The notes under the pieces are model-generated. The model was not told where the DNA came from and did no database searches. It saw only the letters and a list, made by a program, of their open reading frames with translations. Shown here one piece after another: positions 1 through 6,502 of a stretch of 16,069 nucleotides of DNA; positions within the stretch are counted from its first letter, which is position 1, and each line of letters starts with the position of its first letter. The stretch spans positions 1 to 16,069 of the forward strand of contig CADEGS010000089.1 in NCBI GenBank assembly GCA_902826945.1, in the 5' to 3' direction. The position numbers and the translations under genes were made by a program. Source of the DNA: an uncultured bacterium. Its GTDB lineage: Bacteria > Planctomycetota > UBA1135 > GCA-002686595.

Positions 1-292
1 ACAGGGAGCGCCCGTCGGGCAGCGGCAGGAACGAGGCCTCGAGCGGGATCAGCTCCAGCCCGTGCCGCGCCAGGTCGAGGTCGCGGATGATCCACGGCCG
101 CAGCAGGCTCACGACGTAGGAGCAGACGGAGAACGTGAAGCCCGGGCAGAGCTCCTCGCTGACCGCCGCTCCGCCCAGCACGTGGCGCCGCTCGAGCACC
201 AGCACCTTGCGCCCGGCGCGCGCCAGGTACGCGGCGCAGGCGAGGCCGTTGTGCCCGCCGCCGACGACGATGCAGTCCCAGCGCTCGGCCAT
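1..292 (-). CDS. FAD-dependent oxidoreductase, phytoene dehydrogenase/PYROXD2-like (C-terminus beyond window)
   Basis: Only the first 97 codons are present; the gene runs off the left edge. The N-terminus is a Rossmann dinucleotide-binding fold: the glycine-rich loop GGGHNG at residues 11-16 follows a hydrophobic strand, and an acidic residue (E34) sits at the end of the second strand where it would bind the adenosine ribose of FAD. A second conserved motif, LGGAA (39-43), follows. This pattern is typical of the amine oxidase/phytoene dehydrogenase-like flavoproteins, close to the PYROXD2 group. The ATG overlaps the TGA of the upstream aminomethyltransferase by one base (TGATG), so the two are almost certainly co-transcribed and translationally coupled. 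The oxidised substrate cannot be read from the sequence; a role linked to C1-unit or N-methyl metabolism is inferred only from the partner. Confidence 0.9.
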   Translation of the reverse strand, partial: MAERWDCIVVGGGHNGLACAAYLARAGRKVLVLERRHVLGGAAVSEELCPGFTFSVCSYVVSLLRPWIIRDLDLARHGLELIPLEASFLPLPDGRSL

Positions 293-1530
293 CAGCGCTT
301 CTTCTCCGTGTGCTTCTTGCGTGGCGGGTCGAAGAACGGGAGCTCGCGCACGCGCGCCGTGGCGGTCTTGCGCTCGTACTCGACGGTCACCTCGATCGAG
401 AGCTCCTGGCCCGCGCGCGCGTGCTCGCGGCGCACCGTCGCGAGCGCCAGGTACTTCTTCAGCGTCGGCGACCAGGTGCGGCTGGTGGCCTGCCCGACCT
501 GCCGCCCGGAGAGGTACACCGGCACGCCCTCGCGCGAGGTCTCGGTGGCGAGCCCGGGCGGCAGCCCCCAGGCGTCGTGCAGGCGCTCGAACTCCTCCCA
601 GTCGATCTCGAGGCCGACCAGCTTGCGCGCCGGACCGCCCGCGGCGGCCTCCGCGCGCAGCGCCGCCTGCCCGACGAAGGGCTCGCGCTCGAGCTGCACC
701 ATCCAGTCGAAGCCGAGCTCGGAGGGCGTCGAGCGCTGGTTGTCGATCTGCGCCGCGCGCGCCGAGTTGTAGTCCACGCCCTGCAGCACGTAGCCCGCCT
801 CCACGCGCGCGACGTCCAGCGCGTCGAGGCCCAGCGGCTGCAGGCCGAGCGGCGCGCCGGCCTCGGCCAGCGCGTCCCACAGGGCGAGCGCGTGCTCGTT
901 CGCGACCCACAGCTCGTAGCCGAGGTCGCCGGTGTAGCCCGTGCGCGTCACCGTCAGGTCGAAGGCGGGCCCGCGCGCCGCGCCGCCGCGCGTCTCCAGC
1001 GCGCGGAAGTAGCCCAGCGCGTCGAGCGCCGCGCCGTCCGCGCCGCCGGCCGCGACCAGCGCGCGCACCAGCGCGCGCGCGTGCGGCCCCTGCACCGCCA
1101 GCACCGCCAGCGAGCGGCTGCTGTCGGCCAGCGCGACGTCGAAGCCCCGCGCGTGGTCCGCCAGCCAGGCCCACGACGGCTCGGCCGAGGTCACGCGGAA
1201 GCGGCGCTCGTCGAGGCGCGTGATCGTCCCGTCGTCGAGCACCTTGCCGCGCGGGTCGCACCAGGCCACGTAGCTCACGCGCCCCGGCTTGTGCGCGGCG
1301 AAGTCGCGCACCGTCAGCCACGAGAGGAAGCGCGCCGCGTCCGCTCCGCTGACCTCGTACTTGTAGAGCGGCGTGGCGTCCATGACCGTCACCGCGTGGC
1401 GCAGCGCGTAGTACTCGCGCTCGTGGTAGACGTCGTAGCGGCGCACCGCGTAGCAGCCGGCCCACTCCTTGTAGAGGAGGCTCGTGCACAGCGCGCTCGT
1501 GCGCTCGTGGAAGGGGGTCGGCCAGGGCAT
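292..1530 (-). CDS. Aminomethyltransferase family protein (GcvT-like folate-binding fold)
   Basis: A 412-residue protein of the glycine-cleavage T-protein/YgfZ/dimethylglycine dehydrogenase C-terminal superfamily, which moves a C1 unit from a substrate amine to tetrahydrofolate. Visible landmarks are VLDDGT (97-102), which carries the conserved Asp pair corresponding to the T-protein catalytic Asp, TGYTGDLGYEL (197-207) in the folate-binding region, a LEAG-like segment (RVEAGY, 242-247), and GFDWMV near 273-278, where T proteins have a similar GLGW-like stretch. The C-terminal barrel domain ends in a basic tail (RKKHTEKKR). I chose the ATG at 1530. A TTG 12 nt upstream would add four residues, but the protein start MPWPTPFHERTSALC looks like the family N-terminus. 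It lacks the fused DAO-type flavin domain of sarcosine or dimethylglycine dehydrogenases and is instead coupled to a separate flavoprotein. It is probably not the housekeeping gcvT, because no gcvH or gcvP lies beside it. Confidence 0.88.
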   Translation of the reverse strand: MPWPTPFHERTSALCTSLLYKEWAGCYAVRRYDVYHEREYYALRHAVTVMDATPLYKYEVSGADAARFLSWLTVRDFAAHKPGRVSYVAWCDPRGKVLDDGTITRLDERRFRVTSAEPSWAWLADHARGFDVALADSSRSLAVLAVQGPHARALVRALVAAGGADGAALDALGYFRALETRGGAARGPAFDLTVTRTGYTGDLGYELWVANEHALALWDALAEAGAPLGLQPLGLDALDVARVEAGYVLQGVDYNSARAAQIDNQRSTPSELGFDWMVQLEREPFVGQAALRAEAAAGGPARKLVGLEIDWEEFERLHDAWGLPPGLATETSREGVPVYLSGRQVGQATSRTWSPTLKKYLALATVRREHARAGQELSIEVTVEYERKTATARVRELPFFDPPRKKHTEKKR

Positions 1531-1540
1531 CCGGCCCGGC

Positions 1541-1546
1541 AAGCTA
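1541..1546 (-). promoter_or_regulatory. Putative -10 box (TAGCTT) of the aminomethyltransferase gene
   Basis: On the minus strand the hexamer TAGCTT lies 10 nt before the ATG at 1530. With normal -10 spacing, transcription would begin about 3-4 nt before the start codon. No Shine-Dalgarno sequence is visible, which fits a nearly leaderless mRNA. The assignment rests on the same motif recurring at other starts in this window. Confidence 0.4.
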
Positions 1547-1566
1547 GCCGAGCGCCGCGCGGGTTA

Positions 1567-1589
1567 GAAGCCTGCGCCGGCCGGGCTTC
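1567..1589 (-). terminator. Hairpin directly after the small minus-strand gene
   Basis: The 6-bp inverted repeat GAAGCC (1567-1572) / GGCTTC (1584-1589) starts one base beyond the TAG stop at 1590-1592 of the 101-residue gene. It could be extended by a wobble and a G-C pair inside the loop. There is no T-tract beyond a short TTC, so this is only a plausible terminator. It separates the small gene from the aminomethyltransferase promoter. Confidence 0.4.
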
Positions 1590-1895
1590 CTAGCGGAACC
1601 CGCCGCGGCGGCGGAGCGGGGCGCTCGCGCGCGCGGCGCGCCGCCCGGGCGCGCGCTCCGCGCTCGTGCGGTGGCGCGCCAGCGGGACGTGGACCCACGG
1701 GTCGTCGCCGCGGGGCCGCGCGGGGGCGGGCGGCGGCTCGCGGTCGAGCAGGCTCCCGCGCGGCACCAGCATCGCCAGGCGCAGCTCCGCCACGATCGTC
1801 TTCAGCACCGGCCCCCAGTAGCGGTACGTGCCGATCAAGAGGCCCATCTTGAGCCAGGATTCGATGGCGACGAAGCTGTCCAGGAACTCGTCCAT
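1590..1895 (-). CDS. Small hypothetical protein, 101 aa
   Basis: No family is recognised. The first 45 residues look like real protein: an acidic start (MDEFLDSF), then an aromatic and aliphatic stretch from about 12 to 45 (for example WLKMGLLIGTYRYWGP) that could form amphipathic helices or a weak membrane-associated segment. The last 50 residues are rich in Arg, Pro and Ala, as any reading frame in this DNA tends to be, and may be disordered. An ATG at 1895 is preceded by a TAGCCT box 8 nt upstream, and a hairpin follows the stop; both support a genuine gene. A longer frame reaches 2081 but would overlap the opposite glycoside hydrolase coding region. It is divergent from that gene with 55 nt between the starts. 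Function unknown. Confidence 0.6.
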   Translation of the reverse strand: MDEFLDSFVAIESWLKMGLLIGTYRYWGPVLKTIVAELRLAMLVPRGSLLDREPPPAPARPRGDDPWVHVPLARHRTSAERAPGRRAARASAPLRRRGGFR

Positions 1896-1903
1896 GGCCG
1901 CGC

Positions 1904-1909
1904 AGGCTA
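1904..1909 (-). promoter_or_regulatory. Putative -10 box (TAGCCT) of the small 101-aa gene
   Basis: The minus-strand hexamer TAGCCT ends 8 nt before the ATG at 1895, so the transcript would have a leader of about 2 nt. It overlaps by two bases a plus-strand TAGTAT box (1908-1913) that could serve the divergent hydrolase gene. Confidence 0.42.
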
Positions 1910-1913
1910 GTAT
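1908..1913 (+). promoter_or_regulatory. Putative -10 box (TAGTAT) of the glycoside hydrolase gene
   Basis: TAGTAT lies 37 nt before the ATG at 1951, giving a leader of about 30 nt. It overlaps the oppositely oriented TAGCCT box, so polymerase binding in the two directions would be mutually exclusive if both are real. Confidence 0.35.
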
Positions 1914-1950
1914 CGACCGCCCGGGCGGGCGCGCCAAGCGCCGCCTCGCG

Positions 1951-2970
1951 ATGCCGCCCCCGCCGCTCCTGCTCGCCCTCGTCCTGGCCGCCGCGCCGCC
2001 CGCGGGGGCCGAGGGCGACCCGCTGGCGGAGGTGCGCGGCGTCACGATCTCGTGCCAGACCTGGGGCCGGGAGTGGGGCACGCCGGGCTTCGCGCGGGAG
2101 CTCGACGAGCTGGCCGGCCTGCACGCGAACTGGGTCGCGATCCACCCCTACGCGCGGATCGAGGCGGACGGCTCGGTGCGCTTCCGCCCGATCGATCCGG
2201 ACGCCCCGCCCGACTGGCTGCGCGTCCCCCAGGAGGAGGCGCGCGCGCGCGGCTTCGGCCTGATGGTCGTGCCGCACCTCGCGTACTGGGGCAGCCCGTT
2301 CCGCTGGCGCGGCGACATCGCTTTCGAGGACCCGGCGGCGCTGGAGCGCTTCTTCGAGCAGTACGGCGCCTGGATCGAGACGCTGGCGCGCGCGACGCGC
2401 GGGGCGCAGGCCTTCGTGGTGGGCTCGGAGCTCGACCGCCTGGTGCGCCACGAGGCGCGCTGGCGCGCGCTGATCGCGCGCGCGCGGGCCGCGACCGGCG
2501 CGCACCTGACCTACGCCGCGAACTGGGACGCCTACGCCGACGTGCCCTTCTGGGACGCGCTCGACGCGATCGGCGTGGAGGCCTACTTCCCGCTCAGCCA
2601 GGCCGACGATCCCGGCGAGAGCGAGCTCGAGCGCGCCTGGGACGGCGTGCTCGGGCCGCTGCGCGCGCTGTCACGCGCGACGGGCAAGCCGGTCGTCTTC
2701 ACCGAGCTCGGCTACAACGCCTCGCTCGACGCCGCGCGCGCGCCGTACGCCTACGCGCAGACGCGCGGGCCCGAGCGCGCGCGCGCCGAGCGCCTGCAGG
2801 CGCGCTGCCTGCGCGTCGCGCTGTGCGTGCTCGCGCGCGAGCGCTCGTGGCTGCGCGGGGCCTTCCTGTGGAAGTGGTTCGTCGGCGAGCCCGGACACGA
2901 CGACGCGAACTTCCTGGTGGACACGCCGCCGATGCGCGCGGTGCTGACGGAGGCGTGGCGGCGGCCTTGA
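1951..2970 (+). CDS. Secreted glycoside hydrolase, GH113-like TIM barrel
   Basis: A 339-residue secreted protein. A signal peptide occupies about residues 1-20 (a poly-Pro/Leu/Ala stretch ending near AGA-EG), and an ATG at 1951 places it right at the N-terminus; the open frame extends back to 1828 but would add a non-signal leader. The rest reads as a (beta/alpha)8 clan GH-A-type barrel. GSE (158-160) at the end of strand 4 gives E160 as likely acid/base, and FTELGY (250-255) at the end of strand 7 gives E252 as likely nucleophile. IGVEAYFPL (207-215) and FLWKWF (305-310) are further GH113-type signatures. Known GH113 members are beta-mannanases, so a mannan-type substrate is possible but unproven. 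It stands alone with no transporter or regulator beside it. Confidence 0.82.
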   Translation: MPPPPLLLALVLAAAPPAGAEGDPLAEVRGVTISCQTWGREWGTPGFARELDELAGLHANWVAIHPYARIEADGSVRFRPIDPDAPPDWLRVPQEEARARGFGLMVVPHLAYWGSPFRWRGDIAFEDPAALERFFEQYGAWIETLARATRGAQAFVVGSELDRLVRHEARWRALIARARAATGAHLTYAANWDAYADVPFWDALDAIGVEAYFPLSQADDPGESELERAWDGVLGPLRALSRATGKPVVFTELGYNASLDAARAPYAYAQTRGPERARAERLQARCLRVALCVLARERSWLRGAFLWKWFVGEPGHDDANFLVDTPPMRAVLTEAWRRP

Positions 2971-3010
2971 GCCGGGCGGGCGACCCGGGAGCAGGCGCGC
3001 GGGCCTCCGC

Positions 3011-3026
3011 CGCGCGACGTCGCGCG
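3011..3026. terminator. 16-bp perfect palindrome between convergent genes
   Basis: CGCGCGACGTCGCGCG is its own reverse complement and lies between the hydrolase stop (2970) and the zinc-ribbon gene stop (3048). An outer pair, GGCCT (3002-3006) / AGGCC (3036-3040), could extend the structure. A palindrome with no loop is a weak hairpin and alternating CG is common here, so the terminator role is tentative. Confidence 0.3.
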
Positions 3027-3047
3027 CTCGCGCGCAGGCCTGCGGCG

Positions 3048-3245
3048 CTACCGCGCTGACGCGCCGGGGCGCAGCGCGACCTCGCGCTCGTCGCCGCAGC
3101 GGCGGCAGATCTCGTAGTGCCGCACGGGCGCGGCCTCGACCGTGGCGACCAGCGTCAGGCCCTCCTCGGTCGTGTTCCAGCGCGGCTCGGGAGCGCTGGT
3201 CGCCGGCACCCAGGTGTGTCCGAGCAGGCGGCAGAAGAGGTTCAT
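3048..3245 (-). CDS. Small zinc-ribbon-like protein, 65 aa
   Basis: A short protein with C5 and H10 in the N-terminal segment FCRLLGHTW and a CxxC pair (C47, C50) in ICRRCG near the C-terminus. These four residues could bind one zinc ion. The layout, with a Cys-rich start, LLGHxW, a beta-rich middle and CxxCG, resembles small phage and bacterial proteins of the DUF1660 type. I chose the ATG at 3245. A GTG at 3287 would add 14 residues rich in Pro and Ala that do not look like part of the fold. The gene is divergent from the lipoprotein gene with 83 nt between the starts. The precise function is unknown; nucleic-acid or protein contact is a guess from the fold type. Confidence 0.68.
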   Translation of the reverse strand: MNLFCRLLGHTWVPATSAPEPRWNTTEEGLTLVATVEAAPVRHYEICRRCGDEREVALRPGASAR

Positions 3246-3328
3246 CGCGGGCGGCGCGCCGGCCGGTTGCCGGATCGGCAGGCGCACGTTCTAGTGGTAC
3301 CCGGAGCGGGGGGCAAGGGATTCCGCAC

Positions 3329-3928
3329 ATGCAGCTCGTCCGCCGGACCGCCGTCCTCCTCCTCGCGCTCCCTCTCGCCGCCGGCTGCGCCAGCTACGCC
3401 GGCGTGCGCTTCCAGCCGAGCCCGCTCGACGTGCGCCTGGTCGAGGAGCAGGGCGGCGCGGCCGTCGGCCGGGCGCTGGTCACGGTGCGCGGGATCCGGC
3501 GCGCCGAGCCCGACGGCTGGGAGCTCGCCCTGCGGCTGCGGCTCGAGAACCAGGGGGAGCAAGCGCTCGAGCTCCTGCCCGAGCAGTGCGTCGTGGTCGA
3601 CGCCGCGCTGGAGGCGCTCGACCCGCCGCGCGTGGCGCGCCGCGACGCGGGCGCCGGCGCGCCCCTCGCGGTCGCGCCCGGGGCGACGGCGACCTTCGTC
3701 CTGGTGGCCCCCTTTCCTTCCGGCCGCGAGCCCGGCGATCACGACCTCGAGGGGCTGAACCTGCGCTGGGCCGTGCGCTCCGGCGCGGACACCGTCACGG
3801 TCAGCTCGAGCTTCGAGCGCGTGCCCGACCGCTCCTACGTCTACCGCGACCCCTGGTACCCATGGGGCTGGTACGGCCCGTACTGGACGTACGGCCGGTA
3901 TCACCCCGTGCGCGCCGTGCCCCGCTGA
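3329..3928 (+). CDS. Hypothetical lipoprotein, 199 aa
   Basis: The N-terminus is a classic lipoprotein signal: MQLVRR, a hydrophobic run, then the lipobox LAAGC with the lipidated Cys at residue 20. The mature part looks beta-rich, with alternating strands such as WELALRLRLENQGEQALELLP and ATFVLVAPF, in the style of DUF4352-like immunoglobulin-fold proteins that describe a value plus an additive bonus term. The last 30 residues are strikingly rich in Trp, Tyr and Pro (from YRDPWYPWGWYGP to YGRYHP), a pattern that can contact carbohydrate or membrane. No enzyme motif is visible. Its final 28 nt overlap the 3' end of the opposite methyltransferase gene. Probably anchored in the outer or inner membrane facing the periplasm; function unknown. 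Confidence 0.8.
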   Translation: MQLVRRTAVLLLALPLAAGCASYAGVRFQPSPLDVRLVEEQGGAAVGRALVTVRGIRRAEPDGWELALRLRLENQGEQALELLPEQCVVVDAALEALDPPRVARRDAGAGAPLAVAPGATATFVLVAPFPSGREPGDHDLEGLNLRWAVRSGADTVTVSSSFERVPDRSYVYRDPWYPWGWYGPYWTYGRYHPVRAVPR

Positions 3929-5154
3929 GGCGCGGCGCCGCCGTGGTCGGAGGCGGCGCGCGCGGACGGCGCGGGGTAGCAGCGCACGAGCGCGACGCCG
4001 GCGGGCTCCGCCAGCGGCGCCAGGCGGGCCGCCATCTCCTCCTGGAACGGCTCGGACGAGAGCACGACCGCGTCCACCCCGAGCGCGGCGAGCTCCTCGG
4101 GCGCGTGCACCGGCAGGCCGAGCACGCGCCGCCCGCGCTTCGCCGGGTCGCCGTCGAGCAGCGCGACGCAGCGCTCGCGCAGCGGCAGCAGGTCGAAGAG
4201 GAAGCGCGTGTGCTCGCCCGCGCCGAAGATCGCGAGGCGCGCGCCGTCGCGCTCCCAGCGCGCGAGCAGCGGCGCGAAGCGCGCGCGCAGCGCGCCCTCG
4301 AAGCGCTCGCGCTCGGCCGCGTAGCGCGCGACGGCCTGCGCCAGGAGCGCGCGCTCGTCGGGCGGCGGCGGCAGGGCGCGCGCGTCCGCGCTCGCGCGCG
4401 CCGCGAGCAGGAGGCCCGGCCCTTCCGCCTCCTCGAGCGCTCCGGGCGCGAGCCCCGCCGCCTGCACCAGGCGCGCGAGGGTGCCGCGCGTGAAGTGCGA
4501 GAGGTGCTCGAAGGCGAAGAACTCCGCCACCTGGGCGCGGGCGCGCAGCGTGTCGGGCACGTACAGGACCAGCGCGCCGCCGGGCGCGACCAGGCGCGCC
4601 AGCGCGCGCATCGCCAGGCCCGCGTCCCAGACGTGCTCCAGCACGCTGAAGCAGGTCACCGCGTCGAACGAGCCCGGCGCGAGCGACCCGTCCTCGAGCG
4701 CCGCCTCGACCACCGTCAGGCCGCGCGCGCGCGCCGCCGCCGCGGGCGCGGCGCCGGGCTCCAGCCCGACGCGCTCCCAGCCCGGCAGCGCCAGCGCCGC
4801 CAGGAAGTCGCCGCGCGCGCAGCCCACGTCGAGCAGGCGCCCGCGGGCGCGCCCCGCGAGCGCGCGCTCGACGAAGCGCGCGCGCTGGCCGACCATGCGC
4901 TCGTGGCGCGAGCCGGGGCCGAGCTCCCGCCACACCGCGCCGGAGGCGAAGGCGCTCTCCGCGTAGTGCGCGCGCAGCGCGTCCGGATCGGGGCGCGGGC
5001 TCTGGTAGAGGAAGCCGCAGGCGTCGCACAGGACCAGGCGCACGCGCACGCGGCCCAGGGCCAGGCTGTCGAAGGCGCGCTCGTAGACCGGCGTCGCCGC
5101 GCCCGCCCCGCACACCTGGCAGGCGACCTCGAGGGAGCGGCAGGGGGCGGGCAT
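3901..5154 (-). CDS. Zinc-ribbon class I SAM-dependent methyltransferase (C-methyltransferase-like)
   Basis: A 417-residue protein in three parts. Residues 10-50 hold two CxxC pairs (C12/C15 and C43/C46), a zinc ribbon as in sugar C-methyltransferases and related small-molecule methyltransferases. Residues 105-200 are a Rossmann methyltransferase with motif I LLDVGCARG (107-115), the acidic E132 after strand 2 (GLEPG), and the post-motif FDAVTCFSVLEHVWD (163-177). Residues 305-390 form a second small Rossmann-like domain with GAGEHT (311-316) and LLDGDPAK (332-339), typical of the C-terminal half of NDP-sugar C-methyltransferases and of some glycan-modifying proteins. It therefore probably methylates a nucleotide sugar or similar metabolite in the cytosol. 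No sugar-synthesis genes adjoin it. Start ATG 5154 lacks a clear Shine-Dalgarno. Confidence 0.83.
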   Translation of the reverse strand: MPAPCRSLEVACQVCGAGAATPVYERAFDSLALGRVRVRLVLCDACGFLYQSPRPDPDALRAHYAESAFASGAVWRELGPGSRHERMVGQRARFVERALAGRARGRLLDVGCARGDFLAALALPGWERVGLEPGAAPAAAARARGLTVVEAALEDGSLAPGSFDAVTCFSVLEHVWDAGLAMRALARLVAPGGALVLYVPDTLRARAQVAEFFAFEHLSHFTRGTLARLVQAAGLAPGALEEAEGPGLLLAARASADARALPPPPDERALLAQAVARYAAERERFEGALRARFAPLLARWERDGARLAIFGAGEHTRFLFDLLPLRERCVALLDGDPAKRGRRVLGLPVHAPEELAALGVDAVVLSSEPFQEEMAARLAPLAEPAGVALVRCYPAPSARAASDHGGAAPQRGTARTG

Positions 5155-5205
5155 GCCCCAGCGATCGGCCGTCCGGGCGCGAGGCTGGAGCCCCGACCCT
5201 GCGAG

Positions 5206-5225
5206 GGGTCCCCGGCGGGGGACCC
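5206..5225 (-). terminator. Hairpin directly after the S1-domain gene
   Basis: An 8-bp perfect inverted repeat, GGGTCCCC (5206-5213) / GGGGACCC (5218-5225), with a 4-nt loop starts 5 nt beyond the S1 gene's TAG at 5231-5233. No T-tract follows on the minus strand, so it may be a Rho-type stop, a 3'-end stabiliser or a weak terminator. It separates the S1 gene from the methyltransferase gene on the same strand. Confidence 0.5.
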
Positions 5226-5230
5226 GCGGC

Positions 5231-6409
5231 CTACGCGCCGTCCTTGCGCAGCGCGCGCTTGAAGAGCGCGCCCAGGCTCTGTCCGAGCGGCGCGTCGCCC
5301 TCGCGCAGCGCGGCCTCGATCTCGGCGCCCTCGGCGGCCTCCTCGGAGCCGAGCAGCGCGCCGCGCTCGTCGAGGCGCGAGAGCGACAGGCGCCGCGCGC
5401 GCGGGTCGAGCGAGACGATGCGCACGGAGAGCTCCTGGCCGACCTTCAGCACCTCGCGCGGGCTCTTCACCCGGCCCTGGCCGAGCTGCGAGACGTGCAG
5501 CAGACCCTCCAGGCCGGGCTCGACCTCGACGAAGGCGCCGAACTCCGCCAGGCGCCGCACGGTGCCCTGCAGCACGCTGCCCGGGCGCAGGCGGGCGGCG
5601 GCGGCGTCCCAGGGATCCTCCTCGAGCTGCTTCCTGCCCAGGCCGATGCGCTTGCCGTCGGGCGAGACCTCGAGCACGACGACCTCGAGCTCCTGGCCGA
5701 GCTTGAGCAGCTCGTCGGGCCGCTCGACGCGGCGGTGCGAGAGGTTCGAGACGTGCAGCAGGCCCTCGACGCCGGGCGCCACCTCGACGAACGCGCCGTA
5801 GCTCTCCAGGCGCTTGACCTTGCCGCGCGCGCGCGCGCCGGGGTGCAGGCCCGAGAGCGAGTCGCCGCGCTGCTCGCGCAGCTCCTCCTCCAGCACGGAG
5901 CGGCGCGAGAGGACCAGCGAGCGGCGCTCGCGGTCGACCTCGAGCACCTCGCACACGAGCGTCTGGCCGGCGAAGCTCGCCAGGTCCTCGACGTGCTGCA
6001 GCGCGATCTGCGAGGAGGGCAGGAAGCCGCGCGCGCCGGCCACGCGCAGCTCGAGGCCGCCCTTGTTCATGCCGATCACGGTGCCCTTGACCAGCGCGCC
6101 GACCTCGACCTCGCTCCAGGCCGCGAGCTTGCGCGCGTGCTGCACGGAGAAGGACCACAGCCCGCCCTCCTCCTTGCCGGTCAGCGCCACCTCGAGCGTC
6201 GAGCCGACCGCCGGCGGGGTCTCGAACTCCGCCAGCGGCACCACGCCCTGCACGCGCGGGTTCAGCTCGACGACGACGTCCTCGCCGCTGACGCCCGCCA
6301 CGCGCACGCGGTACAGGCCGCTCTGCGCCGACGCCGCGCGGGCGCCTTCGCGGCTGGCGGCGAGCTCGGCCTCCAGCTCGCGCGCGTCCGCTTCCTGCTG
6401 CTTCGTCAT
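5231..6409 (-). CDS. S1 RNA-binding domain protein (ribosomal protein bS1-like)
   Basis: A 392-residue protein with four S1 oligonucleotide-binding repeats at about 32-90, 103-170, 190-260 and 277-346. The last two are canonical, with GKVKRLESYGAFVEV (196-210), GLLHVSNLS (216-224), GTVRRLAEFGAFVEVEPG (282-299) and GLLHVSQLG (302-310). The second (GTVIGMNKGGLELRV, 109-123) is the ribosome-type repeat, and the first is divergent. The N-terminal helix (MTKQQEADAREL) is charged. The C-terminus ends in LGALFKRALRKDGA, a short basic tail. It is shorter than the six-domain bS1 of Escherichia coli but matches compact bS1 homologues of other phyla, so it could be the ribosomal mRNA-binding protein or a regulatory paralogue. 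Cytosolic. The ATG at 6409 is preceded by a TATCCT box and a weak GAAGAG. It is divergent from the first sulfatase-like gene. Confidence 0.88.
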   Translation of the reverse strand: MTKQQEADARELEAELAASREGARAASAQSGLYRVRVAGVSGEDVVVELNPRVQGVVPLAEFETPPAVGSTLEVALTGKEEGGLWSFSVQHARKLAAWSEVEVGALVKGTVIGMNKGGLELRVAGARGFLPSSQIALQHVEDLASFAGQTLVCEVLEVDRERRSLVLSRRSVLEEELREQRGDSLSGLHPGARARGKVKRLESYGAFVEVAPGVEGLLHVSNLSHRRVERPDELLKLGQELEVVVLEVSPDGKRIGLGRKQLEEDPWDAAAARLRPGSVLQGTVRRLAEFGAFVEVEPGLEGLLHVSQLGQGRVKSPREVLKVGQELSVRIVSLDPRARRLSLSRLDERGALLGSEEAAEGAEIEAALREGDAPLGQSLGALFKRALRKDGA

Positions 6410-6443
6410 GTGCTCTTCGTTCCGGGTCGGGTGGAAAGCGAAC

Positions 6444-6449
6444 AGGATA
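6444..6449 (-). promoter_or_regulatory. Putative -10 box (TATCCT) of the S1-domain gene
   Basis: The minus-strand hexamer TATCCT ends 34 nt before the ATG at 6409, giving a normal leader of about 28 nt. It is in an AT-rich patch (AACAGGATAG on the plus strand) that stands out in this GC-rich region. Confidence 0.42.
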
Positions 6450-6484
6450 GAGCGCCGCCCGCGCGCGCGGGAGGGAGCGCTCGC

Positions 6485-6490
6485 TAGCAT
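6485..6490 (+). promoter_or_regulatory. Putative -10 box (TAGCAT) of the first sulfatase-like gene
   Basis: TAGCAT ends 12 nt before the ATG at 6503, so the leader would be about 5-6 nt. A GAAAGG follows at 6491-6496 and could either be the start site region or a short Shine-Dalgarno sequence 6 nt from the ATG. Confidence 0.4.
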
Positions 6491-6502
6491 GAAAGGCCGT
6501 TC

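Noticed and set aside
1531..1542. TTG start of the aminomethyltransferase four codons upstream
   Set aside because: ATG 1530 gives the family-like N-terminus, and the extra codons come directly after the TAGCTT box with no ribosome-binding site.
1828..1950. N-terminal extension of the glycoside hydrolase to an ATG at 1828
   Set aside because: It would put 41 residues before a good signal peptide and overlap the divergent small gene; ATG 1951 fits secretion.
3586..5262. 558-codon plus-strand frame opposite the methyltransferase
   Set aside because: Compositional Arg-rich translation antisense to a gene with zinc-ribbon and SAM motifs.
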